A stretch of DNA of 64,000 nucleotides from Hyunsoonleella pacifica (GTDB taxonomy: Bacteria > Bacteroidota > Bacteroidia > Flavobacteriales > Flavobacteriaceae). Position 1 is the first letter of the stretch. Every line of letters starts with the position of its first letter. Shown here in pieces: positions 25,772 through 34,845 of this stretch. The position numbers and the translations under genes were made by a program. Location of the stretch: assembly GCF_004310335.1 (NCBI RefSeq), contig NZ_SIRS01000003.1:62001-126000 (forward strand). The letters are read 5' to 3'. The notes beneath the pieces were generated by a model. The model did no database searches, was not told the origin of the DNA, and was given only the letters and a program-made list of their open reading frames with translations.

Positions 25772-27360
25772 TGCAGTTTGATAAAAAATATCTGCCGTTA
25801 ATTTTAGGAGTTGCCATAGCTGCTGGTATTTTTATTGGTGGAAAGTTAAATTTTAGTGACGCTCCTGATCGTTTATTTACTGCAAATAGCAAAAAAGATA
25901 AACTTAATAGACTTATAGATTATATTGAATACGATTATGTTGATGATATAAATACAGATAGTATTGTTGATGTAACTGTAAATGGTATTTTAGAGAATTT
26001 AGACCCACATTCTGTGTATATCCCTAGAGATGATATGACGCGTGTTGCTGAAGAAATGCGTGGAAATTTTGTAGGTATAGGAGTTAGTTTTTATACATAT
26101 AAAGATACTATTGCAGTGATACGCGCTATTGAAAACGGCCCCAGTGCTAAAGCTGGTATAAAAGGTGGCGATCGTATTATTATGGCCGATAACGATACCT
26201 TAATAGGCAATGCTTTAAAAGATGGAGAACTAGTAAAAAAGCTAAAAGGTCCGCTAAACTCTAATGTAGTACTAAAAGTATTTAGAAAAGGAGAACCTGA
26301 ATTGTTAACCTTTAAAGTAAAGCGAGGAAAAATACCTATTAAAAGTGTTGATGCATCATACATGTTAACCGAAAATCTAGGATACATCAAAATAAATAAG
26401 TTTGCCGAATCTACCTATAAGGAATTTAAGAAAGGCTTAGATAAACTTATTAAACTAGGTGCTACAAAAATTGCCTTAGATTTAAGAGATAACCCTGGTG
26501 GCCGATTGGATATTACCGAGCAAATTTTAGATGAATTTTTAGAGGATGACAAGCTTATTTTATTCACTAAAAATAAACGTGGAGATATTGAAAAAAGCTA
26601 TGCTACAAGTAGAGGTAATTTTGAAGATGGTAGTGTTTATGTTTTGATTGATGAAAACTCAGCTTCAGCAAGCGAAATTGTAGCTGGCGCTTTACAGGAT
26701 AATGATAAAGGCACAATTATAGGTCGTCGTTCTTACGGTAAAGGCTTGGTACAACGCGAAATGGATTTAGGCGACGGTAGTGCTGTGCGTTTAACAGTCT
26801 CTAGATATTATACGCCAACTGGTCGCTCTATTCAACGACCTTATGATAAAGGTAATCGCGAATATTATGAGGACTATTATAAGCGTATTGAAAATGGCGA
26901 ACTCTCTGATGAAACTAAGATAGAGATTGCTGATTCTTTAAAATTTACCACACCTAAAGGGAAAATTGTATATGGTGGCGGTGGTATTATTCCTGATGTA
27001 TTTGTACCTGTAGACAAATCTATGAATAATGAAACTTTAACATATTTAAAACGCCGTGGCGTTTTTGGTTACTTTGCATTTGAAACTTTAGAAAAAGATC
27101 GTAATGCGTTTGATGGCTACAACCGCAAAGATTTTATAGACAGCTTTAAGGTATCTGATGATTTGCTGCTGGAGTTTCAAGATTACCTTAATGTAAGAAC
27201 AGGCTCTAATATTACATTTGTAGCTTATCACGAAGAAGTAAAACAATATCTTAAAGCGACGTTTGCAGATCAATTATTTGGAGGAGGTGCTTTTGAAGAA
27301 GTTATCAATCAACGTGATATTATGATTGATGAGGTAATACAATTGAGTAAAGAGGATTAA
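25771..27360 (+). CDS. S41-family C-terminal processing protease
   Basis: The 529-residue protease has an N-terminal membrane anchor (about 7-24), a PDZ domain (about 90-185; GNFVGIGVSFY, GDRIIMADN), and the S41 serine protease core with the Ser-Lys pair S299 (SASASEI) and K324 (SYGKGLVQ). It acts in the periplasm on C-termini of envelope proteins. A C-terminal extension of about 150 residues follows the core. Its start overlaps the dCMP deaminase stop by one base, and a small lipoprotein gene follows 5 bp later, so the three form an operon. Confidence 0.94.
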   Translation: MQFDKKYLPLILGVAIAAGIFIGGKLNFSDAPDRLFTANSKKDKLNRLIDYIEYDYVDDINTDSIVDVTVNGILENLDPHSVYIPRDDMTRVAEEMRGNFVGIGVSFYTYKDTIAVIRAIENGPSAKAGIKGGDRIIMADNDTLIGNALKDGELVKKLKGPLNSNVVLKVFRKGEPELLTFKVKRGKIPIKSVDASYMLTENLGYIKINKFAESTYKEFKKGLDKLIKLGATKIALDLRDNPGGRLDITEQILDEFLEDDKLILFTKNKRGDIEKSYATSRGNFEDGSVYVLIDENSASASEIVAGALQDNDKGTIIGRRSYGKGLVQREMDLGDGSAVRLTVSRYYTPTGRSIQRPYDKGNREYYEDYYKRIENGELSDETKIEIADSLKFTTPKGKIVYGGGGIIPDVFVPVDKSMNNETLTYLKRRGVFGYFAFETLEKDRNAFDGYNRKDFIDSFKVSDDLLLEFQDYLNVRTGSNITFVAYHEEVKQYLKATFADQLFGGGAFEEVINQRDIMIDEVIQLSKED

Positions 27361-27365
27361 ACATC

Positions 27366-27812
27366 ATGAATGTTTCTAAAAAATCAGTTTTAGCTATATT
27401 AGTTGTTTTTTTATTTCAATCATGTTCAAGAATTAAAGAAAATCCAGTCTCTCTTACTTTTGAATTGGTTAATTCCTCTTTAAAAACAGATAACCTTTTA
27501 ATTTGTAACGATAAAATGTATCTCTACTTTTTAGTTAGAGATAAAAAGATTGAAGAAAAAGTTTTTGGAGACTCAAACGTTAAGAGAATACTTTTAAAGT
27601 ATAAGAATAAAAATTATATTGCTTTACCTCAATGGGTATTTTCAAGCAGATTACCTAATTCATATCTAAGCTTCATAGTTGATAATAATAAAAAAGTGAA
27701 CTATTTTGAAAACTTAAAAGGAAGATGGCTGATTCTCGTACAAAATGATGGCATGTCTACTTTGGGAGAAAAGTTGAATAACTGCAAGCCTTGTTCTTGG
27801 ACGAAGAGCTAA
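27366..27812 (+). CDS. Small lipoprotein, function unknown
   Basis: The 148-residue protein has a lipoprotein signal (lipobox FQSC, Cys20), a beta-rich body and a C-terminal Cys pair (NNCKPCSWTKS). I do not recognise the family. It starts 5 bp after the S41 protease and is probably cotranscribed. It ends 5 bp from the convergent flavoprotein gene, with no visible terminator. Confidence 0.75.
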   Translation: MNVSKKSVLAILVVFLFQSCSRIKENPVSLTFELVNSSLKTDNLLICNDKMYLYFLVRDKKIEEKVFGDSNVKRILLKYKNKNYIALPQWVFSSRLPNSYLSFIVDNNKKVNYFENLKGRWLILVQNDGMSTLGEKLNNCKPCSWTKS

Positions 27813-27817
27813 ATTCT

Positions 27818-28423
27818 TCAAATTATCTTATCATGCACCTTAGTATGCTTTCCACCATTCCAGAGCGTTAAAATATCAGTAGCTACCTGTGCTCCACTCC
27901 CGGAAGCTATAGCAAACTGACTACGCCATCCTGCCAAAGTACCAGCAACATATAAATTTTCTTCAATTAAATGATCTGTGTTTTTTAACCAAATACGATC
28001 CTTTTCAATAGCAGCTCTAGGATGAGGTTCTACAAATTGTTTCAAACCCTTAATTCGCATTAAATTAGTATAACCAACAGCTACTACTACTATTTTGGAT
28101 GTATAAATGTTTTTATTAGTTCTAACTTCAAAATCACTTTCTGTCTTTAAAACCTCAAGCACTTTTTCTTTTTCAATTTGTTCTACGTGCGGATATAAAT
28201 CAGATAGTTGTTGTTTACCACTTTCTAAAATAGAAGCTCCAGTGGTTCCTGGTGTTAATCCTAAAACATTATTAAACAATGCCGTTTGTAAATGTGATGA
28301 TTTTTGGTGTGCTATAATACCAATGGATTTACCTTGCGCAAAAGCTTTCTGTTTTGCAGAACCCAAAACTAAAGCACAAGACATTCCTGCTGCACCTCCT
28401 CCAACAATTAAAGCATCGTACAT
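27818..28423 (-). CDS. Short FAD-dependent oxidoreductase (thioredoxin-reductase-like)
   Basis: The 201-residue flavoprotein has an N-terminal FAD motif (ALIVGGGAAGMSCALVLG) and a C-terminal one (NLYVAGTLAGWRSQFAIASGSGAQVA), as in thioredoxin reductase. It lacks the inserted NAD(P)H domain and the CxxC redox pair, which explains the short length. It could be a reduced flavin-binding oxidoreductase with an unknown partner. It is the last gene of an operon behind marC and a 67-residue membrane protein. Confidence 0.82.
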   Translation of the reverse strand: MYDALIVGGGAAGMSCALVLGSAKQKAFAQGKSIGIIAHQKSSHLQTALFNNVLGLTPGTTGASILESGKQQLSDLYPHVEQIEKEKVLEVLKTESDFEVRTNKNIYTSKIVVVAVGYTNLMRIKGLKQFVEPHPRAAIEKDRIWLKNTDHLIEENLYVAGTLAGWRSQFAIASGSGAQVATDILTLWNGGKHTKVHDKII

Positions 28424-28426
28424 AAA

Positions 28427-28630
28427 CTATTTTTTATTTTTCACTTTTTCTTCAATACGTTTCGATGTTAATAAAATCAACATCAATATAATTGCGCAAC
28501 ACGATGCTAAAATAGTAATAAGCCCCACAATACTTTCGCCCTCAAAAAGAGCTTCGAAATTTAGTTTTGTAGCATTATAAACACCTAAAGCAAATGCTAA
28601 AACTATTATGGTATATGCAATGTATTTCAT
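28427..28630 (-). CDS. Small two-helix membrane protein
   Basis: The 67-residue protein has two hydrophobic segments (about 3-20 and 34-55) and a basic tail (SKRIEEKVKNKK). I do not recognise it. It lies 14 bp after marC and 3 bp before the flavoprotein gene, so it is translated from the same mRNA. Confidence 0.7.
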   Translation of the reverse strand: MKYIAYTIIVLAFALGVYNATKLNFEALFEGESIVGLITILASCCAIILMLILLTSKRIEEKVKNKK

Positions 28631-28644
28631 CTATAATAATTTAA

Positions 28645-29226
28645 TTAAGCAAACAAAGCTTTTATATTATGAGCAAATAATTTAACTGCAATGGCTAATA
28701 GTATAACACCAAACACTTTTCTAATAACATTGATGCCATTTACACCTAAAAAACGTTCAATTTTAGATGATGTTTTTAATACTATAAAAATAAAAAGCAC
28801 ATTTAAAATTATAGCTACAATTATATTTTCCACCTCAAACTCTGCACGTAATGAAAGTAGTGTAGTTAAACTACCAGGCCCTGCCATTAAGGGAAATGCT
28901 AATGGAAAAATTGAAGCTGTCATTGGGTTAGTTTCTTCTTGCTTGTATAGTGTAATACCTAAAATCATTTCTAGAGCTATAAAAAACAAAATAAAGGCAC
29001 CTGCAACAGCAAAGGAATTAACATCAATACCAATTAAATTTAAAATACTCTTCCCTAAAAACAAGAAAAGCACCATAATACAACCTGCAATTAAGGAAGC
29101 TTTTCCACTTTGTATATGTCCTACTTTTTTACGCAAATCAATCACAATAGGAATGTTGCCAATAATATCTATTACTGCAAACAACACCATAAAAGCGGTA
29201 AAAATTTCTTTAAAATTAAGCTGCAT
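28645..29226 (-). CDS. MarC-family membrane protein
   Basis: The 193-residue protein has six membrane segments and the MarC/UPF0056 features FAVIDIIGNIPI at the N-terminus and FPLAFPLMAGPGSLTTLL near the middle. MarC was once linked to multiple antibiotic resistance, but its function is unknown. It is the first gene of a three-gene operon. A divergent DUF3109 gene lies 107 bp away. Confidence 0.92.
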   Translation of the reverse strand: MQLNFKEIFTAFMVLFAVIDIIGNIPIVIDLRKKVGHIQSGKASLIAGCIMVLFLFLGKSILNLIGIDVNSFAVAGAFILFFIALEMILGITLYKQEETNPMTASIFPLAFPLMAGPGSLTTLLSLRAEFEVENIIVAIILNVLFIFIVLKTSSKIERFLGVNGINVIRKVFGVILLAIAVKLFAHNIKALFA

Positions 29227-29305
29227 AGCTTCAAGCAGTTAAAGTTTTTACAAAGGTCTGTATTTATTATCAAATTGCCATACCAATTACCTTGTAAAGT
29301 TTAGT

Positions 29306-29313
29306 TATTTTTG
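29306..29313 (+). promoter_or_regulatory. Putative -7 element of the DUF3109 gene
   Basis: TATTTTTG, a full TAnnTTTG match, lies 20 bp before the ATG at 29334. No TTG is present at the right spacing. Confidence 0.35.
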
Positions 29314-29333
29314 CATCTCAATTTTAGATTAGC

Positions 29334-29906
29334 ATGTTTCAGTTAGGCAAAACCATCGTTTCAGAAGACATCATAAAAAAAGATTTTTTATGCAACTTAA
29401 GCGCATGTAAAGGTGCATGTTGTATTGATGGAGACGCTGGTGCTCCCCTAGAAAAAGATGAGGTTAAAATTCTGGAAGATATCTATCCTAAAGTAAAACC
29501 ATTTTTAAGACCTGAAGGCATAGAAGCTATTGAACAACATGGTACAAGCATAGTTACTGAAGATGGCGAGTTAGAAACTCCTCTAATACATGGTGCCGAT
29601 TGTGCTTATGTTATTTTTGACGAAAACAAAGTAGCGCTTTGCGGTATTGAAGAAGCTTATAATCAAGGAGAGGTTTCTTGGAAGAAACCAATATCCTGCC
29701 ACTTATATCCAATTCGCGTTAGAGATTACACTGAATTTTCAGGAGTGAATTATCATAAATGGCAAATTTGTGATGACGCTTGCGTACTTGGAAAAGAATT
29801 GCAAGTTCCCATCTATAAATTCGTAAAAGAAGCTCTTATAAGAAAATTTGGCGAGGATTGGTATGCTGAATTAGAAAAAGTTGCTGAAGACTTTTTAACA
29901 CCATAA
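29334..29906 (+). CDS. DUF3109 cysteine-rich metal-binding protein
   Basis: The 190-residue cytoplasmic protein has a cysteine-rich pattern, FLCNLSACKGACC, then HGADCAYVIF, ALCGIEEAYNQGEVSWKKPISCHLYPIR and QICDDACVLGK. This is the DUF3109/YkgJ-like zinc or iron-binding pattern. No enzymatic role is established. It stands alone, divergent to marC and before the long nrdB regulatory region. Confidence 0.88.
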   Translation: MFQLGKTIVSEDIIKKDFLCNLSACKGACCIDGDAGAPLEKDEVKILEDIYPKVKPFLRPEGIEAIEQHGTSIVTEDGELETPLIHGADCAYVIFDENKVALCGIEEAYNQGEVSWKKPISCHLYPIRVRDYTEFSGVNYHKWQICDDACVLGKELQVPIYKFVKEALIRKFGEDWYAELEKVAEDFLTP

Positions 29907-30375
29907 AAAACAACCTACAAATTACTATAAAACCCCTTTATTTACAGAGACTTTTACCTTTATAAACTTTTATTTTTTTTGTAAACTTTTTGATATTTCA
30001 AAAATCATAAATTATTGAAAAACAGTATTTTAACTATTTTTTTTTGTAAACTTATTGATTAACAAGCAGTTATTTGTTTGTTAAAAACTTGTTGAAAACG
30101 TTTTTACATTCGCCTAAAAACATATCAATCATTTTACAATCTTTGTTCCACTCAATTCTGAGTAAAAACACAACTTTAGCTTGTTAATAAACTTGTTAAA
30201 AATGTATTTTAAGTTTAATCAAAATGCATTTAACAATTTATAATCTTTGTTGAAGGCATTTTTATCAAAAAGGTGTTTTTCAATAGATTTTTAAAAAAAA
30301 TAAGCCTTGTTTTTGGCTTGTTTCACAGGGTTCCCCTGCAGGATTTGTACGTCAATATTTAACCTATATCAACGC
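29907..30375. other. Repeat-rich regulatory region upstream of nrdBA
   Basis: This 469-bp gene-free stretch holds two pairs of repeats and small hairpins. T8-9-GTAAACTT-N-TTGAT occurs at 29973-29994 and 30037-30059. A longer module, TTGTT boxes followed by a CTTTGTT element, occurs twice 103-104 bp apart (30078-30147 and 30181-30251). Hairpins AAGCC/GGCTT (30302-30306, 30315-30319) and CAGGG/CCCTG (30326-30330, 30334-30338) lie just before nrdB. No coding potential is seen. Confidence 0.6.
30078..30251. repeat. Tandem 104-bp degenerate promoter/operator modules
   Basis: Unit 1 has TTGTT at 30078, CTTGTT at 30088 and CTTTG at 30141. Unit 2 has TTGTT at 30181, CTTGTT at 30192 and CTTTG at 30245. 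The offsets are 103, 104 and 104 bp, so the units are colinear while the sequence between has diverged. Each TTGTTAAnAA-CTTGTT pair looks like a repeated operator such as a NrdR or DnaA-type site, but neither consensus is matched exactly. Confidence 0.5.
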
Positions 30376-31650
30376 ATGGAAATAACACATATCATTAAAA
30401 GAGATTACGAAACTACACCGTTCGTATTAGACAAAATTACCAATGCCATTGAGAAAGCGATGCTTTCAGTAAATCATGGTACACGGCAAGATGCCAAAGA
30501 CATTTCAGATAGAGTTTTTGAGTCTCTATTGGCTAGGAAAGCAGTAGATTCGAGATATGTGCCTAATGTTGAGCAAGTACAAGACATCGTGGAAGATAAA
30601 CTTATGGATAGTGCTTTTCATGATGCTGCAAAAGCGTTTATTCTATATAGAGACGAACAAGCCAGAAAGCGACAGTCTAATATTTTCGAAAAACGCATTA
30701 ACCTTAAACCTTATGAGTATCCAGATTTATATGAATATGTGAATGCCATTAGACATTCGTATTGGATTCACACCGAGTTTAACTTTACAAGTGATATTCA
30801 AGATTTTAAAGCGCAACTAAATCCAACCGAAAAATCGGCTATAAAAAATACCATGTTAGCTATTTCTCAAATAGAAGTAGCGGTTAAATCTTTTTGGGGA
30901 GACATATACCATAAAATGCCAAAACCGGAAATAGGCTCAGTAGGTGCAACATTTGCAGAAAGTGAAGTACGCCATCATGATGCTTACTCACACCTAATAG
31001 AAATATTGGGTTTAAATGCAGAGTTTAAGGCGCTTAAAAAGAAGCCTGTAATCATGAGACGTGTACACTACTTAGAAACTGCCCTCAAGAATTCTAAGAG
31101 TGATAACATTCAAGAATATGCGGAGTCTATCCTATTGTTTTCATTATTTATAGAGCATGTATCATTATTCTCTCAGTTCCTAATTATTATGGCATTTAAC
31201 AAACATAAGAATATGCTTAAAGGTATTTCTAATGTTGTTGAGGCAACTTCTAAAGAAGAACAAATACATGGGGATTTTGGTATAGATGTTATTAAAATAA
31301 TTAAGAAGGAAAACCCAAGTTGGTTTGGAGATAATTACAACGAAAAAATTCAAACTATATGCAAGGAAGCGTTTGAAGCAGAAAGCGATATTATAGACTG
31401 GATTTTTGAAGAAGGAGAATTAGACTTCCTTCCAAAAAATGTTGTAAACGAATTTATTAAAAAACGTTTTAACGACTCCTTAGAAAGCATAGGCATTGAT
31501 AAAGTATTTAAAATAAACGAAGAATTAGTAGCACAAACCGAGTGGTTTGATGACGAAATTATCGGAACCAAGCACGGCGATTTCTTTGTAAAACGATCCA
31601 TTAACTACAGCAAAAGAACTAAAAGTATAACTAGCGACGACCTTTTTTAA
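30376..31650 (+). CDS. nrdB: Ribonucleotide reductase class I radical subunit with N-terminal ATP-cone
   Basis: The 424-residue protein has an ATP-cone at about 1-95 (HIIKRDYETTPFVLDKITNAI) followed by the ferritin-like radical domain. Likely metal ligands are E167, E197, H200 (SEVRHHDAY), E260 (FIEH), E295 and H298 (KEEQIHG). Tyr204 sits at the radical-tyrosine position. The ATP-cone on NrdB rather than NrdA matches the arrangement described in Leeuwenhoekiella, where it controls oligomer state. Related flavobacterial enzymes use a dimanganese cofactor, so that is possible here. The frame is open from 30307, but I start at 30376, where the ATP-cone begins. Confidence 0.95.
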   Translation: MEITHIIKRDYETTPFVLDKITNAIEKAMLSVNHGTRQDAKDISDRVFESLLARKAVDSRYVPNVEQVQDIVEDKLMDSAFHDAAKAFILYRDEQARKRQSNIFEKRINLKPYEYPDLYEYVNAIRHSYWIHTEFNFTSDIQDFKAQLNPTEKSAIKNTMLAISQIEVAVKSFWGDIYHKMPKPEIGSVGATFAESEVRHHDAYSHLIEILGLNAEFKALKKKPVIMRRVHYLETALKNSKSDNIQEYAESILLFSLFIEHVSLFSQFLIIMAFNKHKNMLKGISNVVEATSKEEQIHGDFGIDVIKIIKKENPSWFGDNYNEKIQTICKEAFEAESDIIDWIFEEGELDFLPKNVVNEFIKKRFNDSLESIGIDKVFKINEELVAQTEWFDDEIIGTKHGDFFVKRSINYSKRTKSITSDDLF

Positions 31651-31653
31651 ACC

Positions 31654-33447
31654 ATGAAAATTAAAAACCACCAACAACAAGAGAACAAAACAGAACAATC
31701 TCAATACGATCAACTTCTTAATGCCAGAAAAGAGCAAATTAAGAATGTAAATCAAACCCAAGCGGAACCAAAATTTGAATGGTTAACAGAAAATAGCCGT
31801 AAATTTTTAGCATCTGGGTACTTAACTGATAATGCTACGCCAGAAGAACGTATTCGTGAAATAGCAGAGAGAGCAGAACAAATTTTAAAAATTGATGGTT
31901 TTGCAGATAAATTTTATGGGTATATGGCAGAAGGTTTCTTTTCACTGGCATCTCCCGTATGGTCTAATTTTGGAAAAAAGAGAGGTTTACCAATAAGCTG
32001 TTTTGGATCTAATATTGCTGATGATATGGGTAACATATTATATACGCAATCTGAAGTAGGTATGATGTCTAAATTAGGTGGTGGTACTTCTGGATACTTT
32101 GGAAATTTAAGACATAGAGGTGCTCCAGTAAAAAATAATGGATCGTCTTCTGGAGCAGTACATATTATGCAGCTGTTTGAAAAAATGGTTGATGTTGTAA
32201 GTCAAGGTTCTGTAAGAAGAGGGCGTTTTTCTCCATATTTACCTGTAGAGCATCCAGACATAAATGAGTTTCTAGAAATTGGTACAGAAGGTAATTCTAT
32301 ACAAGAATTAACACACGGTGTTTCTGTAACTGATAAATGGATGGAAGAGATGATTGAAGGCGATGTTGACAAACGTTCTATTTGGGCTAAGGTAATACAA
32401 CGTAGAGGAGAAATTGGATACCCATATATTTTCTTTAAAGATCATGCTAATAACCAAGCAGCAGATGTATATAAAGAGAACAATCATAAAATTGTAGCTA
32501 GTAATTTATGTACTGAAATTATGCTACCATCAAACGATCAGTGGTCTTTTGTCTGTGTGCTATCATCAGTAAATTTATTACACTATGACAAGTGGAAAGA
32601 TACCGATGCTGTTGAAACCATGGTATATTTCTTAGATGCAGTTATTACCGAATTCACAGATAAACTAGAAGAATACAGAGATTCTGATGATCTAGATGAC
32701 AGACAGACATTTATGTTCATGGAACGTGCCTATAATTTCGCAAAAGAAAATAGAGCGCTAGGTTTAGGCGCATTAGGTTGGCATTCTTTATTACAGTCTA
32801 AAATGTTACCATTTGATAGCCAGGAAGCTTTCAATTTAAATAGTGAGATATTTAAAACAATAGAAGAGAAATCCTATAAAGCTTCAAAAGAATTGGCTGT
32901 TTTATTTGGTGAGCCTGAAGTATTAAAAGGGTATGGAAGACGTAATGCCACATTAAACGCTATTGCACCAACAACATCCTCTGCATTTATCTTAGGGCAA
33001 GTATCGCAAGGAATCGAGCCTATTTGGTCTAATATTTATGTGAAAGATATCGCAAAAATAAAAACAACAATTAAGAATCCTTACTTGTTAAATCTATTAG
33101 AAGAAAAAGGATTAAACACCCCTGAAATATGGCGAAGTATTCGTGATCATGACGGATCTGTACAACACTTAGAAGAAGAGTTAACAGAGCTTGAGCGCGA
33201 TGTGTTTAAGACTTATTCTGAAATTGATCAGTTAACCATCGTATACCAAGCCGCTAATAGACAAAACCATATTGATCAAGGACAGTCTGTAAATATTATT
33301 GTGCATCCAGATATGCCAGTAAAAGACATCAACAAGATTTATGTTACTGCATGGAAACTAGGATTAAAGTCTCTATACTATCAACATAGTATGAATGCCG
33401 CTCAAAAATTCAAACAGAAAAAAGAGTGTGCTAGTTGTGAAGGATAA
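31654..33447 (+). CDS. nrdA: Ribonucleotide reductase class I catalytic subunit without ATP-cone
   Basis: The 597-residue alpha subunit reduces ribonucleoside diphosphates to deoxy forms. Active-site cysteines are seen in GLPISCFGSN and SNLCTEIMLPS, and the C-terminal redox pair is CASCEG. The glycyl-like loop NGSSSGAVHIMQLFEKMVDVVSQG and NATLNAIAPTTSSAFI are typical. There is no N-terminal ATP-cone, which sits on NrdB instead. After about 40 polar residues the catalytic fold begins. It lies 3 bp after nrdB and shares its control; a terminator follows. Confidence 0.96.
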   Translation: MKIKNHQQQENKTEQSQYDQLLNARKEQIKNVNQTQAEPKFEWLTENSRKFLASGYLTDNATPEERIREIAERAEQILKIDGFADKFYGYMAEGFFSLASPVWSNFGKKRGLPISCFGSNIADDMGNILYTQSEVGMMSKLGGGTSGYFGNLRHRGAPVKNNGSSSGAVHIMQLFEKMVDVVSQGSVRRGRFSPYLPVEHPDINEFLEIGTEGNSIQELTHGVSVTDKWMEEMIEGDVDKRSIWAKVIQRRGEIGYPYIFFKDHANNQAADVYKENNHKIVASNLCTEIMLPSNDQWSFVCVLSSVNLLHYDKWKDTDAVETMVYFLDAVITEFTDKLEEYRDSDDLDDRQTFMFMERAYNFAKENRALGLGALGWHSLLQSKMLPFDSQEAFNLNSEIFKTIEEKSYKASKELAVLFGEPEVLKGYGRRNATLNAIAPTTSSAFILGQVSQGIEPIWSNIYVKDIAKIKTTIKNPYLLNLLEEKGLNTPEIWRSIRDHDGSVQHLEEELTELERDVFKTYSEIDQLTIVYQAANRQNHIDQGQSVNIIVHPDMPVKDINKIYVTAWKLGLKSLYYQHSMNAAQKFKQKKECASCEG

Positions 33448-33493
33448 ATAGCGCTATAAATTTAAGTATTCCTTAATTTGGGTACTTAAAATT

Positions 33494-33535
33494 AAAAAGC
33501 ATTCTACCTAAGATTTAGATAGAATGCTTTTTTTA
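33494..33535 (+). terminator. Terminator after nrdA
   Basis: A perfect 13-bp stem (33494-33506 with 33520-33532), GCATTCTA/TAGAATGC, is followed by a T run. It lies 47 bp past the nrdA stop. Confidence 0.85.
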
Positions 33536-33583
33536 TGTGATGATTATTCAATTCTAGATATATTTCATATTCTAGCAAGAACG

Positions 33584-33865
33584 TTACTCATATTTACACA
33601 AATAAGACGTTTGGCTTGAAACTTTTACAGTAAACTTTTCATTTGCTTCGATGTCATAGCTTTCTCCAGATTTAAAAGTCTGCCATTCATTTGAGTTTGG
33701 AAGTTTTACAAGCATTTCGCCTTCAATAACCGTCATAGTTTCATGAGTACTGGTACCAAATTCATACTCGCCTTCTTCCATTACACCTATAGTAGAGTTT
33801 CCTGTATTAAATTTATAGCCTAATGATTTTACATTACCATCAAAATATTCGTTTACTGGAATCAT
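33584..33865 (-). CDS. ppnP: Pyrimidine/purine nucleoside phosphorylase
   Basis: The 93-residue protein is a single cupin of the PpnP (YaiE/DUF1255) family: GVMEEGEYEFGTSTHETMTVIEGEMLVKLP and NEKFTVKVSSQTSYLCKYE. PpnP splits purine and pyrimidine nucleosides with phosphate to the base and ribose 1-phosphate. The length and both cupin strands are normal. It stands alone next to nrdA, which fits nucleotide metabolism, but it is on the opposite strand. Confidence 0.92.
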   Translation of the reverse strand: MIPVNEYFDGNVKSLGYKFNTGNSTIGVMEEGEYEFGTSTHETMTVIEGEMLVKLPNSNEWQTFKSGESYDIEANEKFTVKVSSQTSYLCKYE

Positions 33866-33925
33866 AATAATTAGTTTTAAATTAAGTTGGCAAATATAGT
33901 TTTTTGTAAAATGCTATACACCATA

Positions 33926-33959
33926 AAAAAAGCACTTCAACAACGTGAAATGCTTTTTT
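33926..33959. terminator. Terminator after the OmpA-like gene
   Basis: An imperfect stem (AAAAAAGCA at 33926-33934 with TGCTTTTTT at 33951-33959, and inner TTCA/TGAA, with one mismatch) lies just past the OmpA-like stop on the minus strand. Confidence 0.7.
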
Positions 33960-33981
33960 AATTTTAGAAAAAATGGATTAA

Positions 33982-34845
33982 TTAATCTAAGATGTTATTT
34001 TCTGCAAAAGTGTTATTGTTTTCAGACATTAAGGCAAAAAACTTATTTATGTTAGGTAGAATAATAATTCTTGTACGTCTGTTTTTAGCTCTGTTCTCTC
34101 TGGAATCATTTTCTGCAATAGGCTGGTAACTACTTCTGCCTGCTGCAATTAATTTTTCTGGAGACACATTATATTTCTCTTGGAGCTTACGCACTACAGA
34201 AGTAGCTCTCATCACACTTAAATCCCAATTATCAGAAAGGAACTCCGTATTAATAGTTCTAGCATCAGTATGCCCTTCTACCATAACATCTAAACTAGGT
34301 TCAGAATTGATAACATCAGCTAGTTTTTTAAGTACAGTATCTGCTTTAGAACTTAATCTGTAGCTCCCTGTATTAAATAACATGTTATCCGCAATAGAAA
34401 TCATTACTACTGTTTCGTTAATGTTTACGGCGAAATCCTCATCTTCATCAATATTACTTTCGCTAATAGTTTTTTCTAAATTGTAAGCTACAGCCAAATT
34501 CATAGAATCTTTAAGCGTATTGGCTTGGGCTAATTTTTCTGCATTAACATTTTTAAGTGTTTCACGCATTTTCAATTTCGTATCGTTAGAAATTACAGCT
34601 ACATCTCCAACAGCATCAAGTTTTACATCATTTTCTTGTTTAAGAGATGCTATTTTAGAATTGTACGCCTCAACCCTAGCTTCAATTTTATCGAATTTTG
34701 CTTCTAAATCTTCTTTAGCAACTCTTGTTTTTTGTAATTCACTTTTAATTTCTCCGTTTTCTTGTTGTAAGGCTATGTATTTCTTCTTTGAAACACAAGA
34801 CAATGTAACTACTGCAATTAAAAGAGTGATAGAAATTTTTTTCAT
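33982..34845 (-). CDS. OmpA-family lipoprotein with coiled coil
   Basis: The 287-residue protein has a lipoprotein signal (lipobox TLSC, Cys17), a coiled coil at about 20-70 (QQENGEIKSELQKTRVAKEDLEAKFDKIEA), and a C-terminal OmpA peptidoglycan-binding domain (VMVEGHTDARTIN, DLSVMRATSVVRKLQ, KNRRTRI). It probably links the outer membrane to the cell wall. The frame is open to 34905, but the signal peptide begins at 34845 (MKKISITLL), which I take as the start. It is a single-gene unit. Confidence 0.93.
   Translation of the reverse strand: MKKISITLLIAVVTLSCVSKKKYIALQQENGEIKSELQKTRVAKEDLEAKFDKIEARVEAYNSKIASLKQENDVKLDAVGDVAVISNDTKLKMRETLKNVNAEKLAQANTLKDSMNLAVAYNLEKTISESNIDEDEDFAVNINETVVMISIADNMLFNTGSYRLSSKADTVLKKLADVINSEPSLDVMVEGHTDARTINTEFLSDNWDLSVMRATSVVRKLQEKYNVSPEKLIAAGRSSYQPIAENDSRENRAKNRRTRIIILPNINKFFALMSENNNTFAENNILD

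Noticed and set aside
30307-30375. N-terminal extension of NrdB (MFLACFTGF...)
   Set aside because: This stretch translates leader hairpins with no family similarity. The ATP-cone starts right after the ATG at 30376.
29907-30375. CRISPR array or origin of replication upstream of nrdB
   Set aside because: Repeats are few, degenerate and not separated by equal unique spacers. TTGTT boxes resemble but do not match DnaA boxes, and no dnaA is near.
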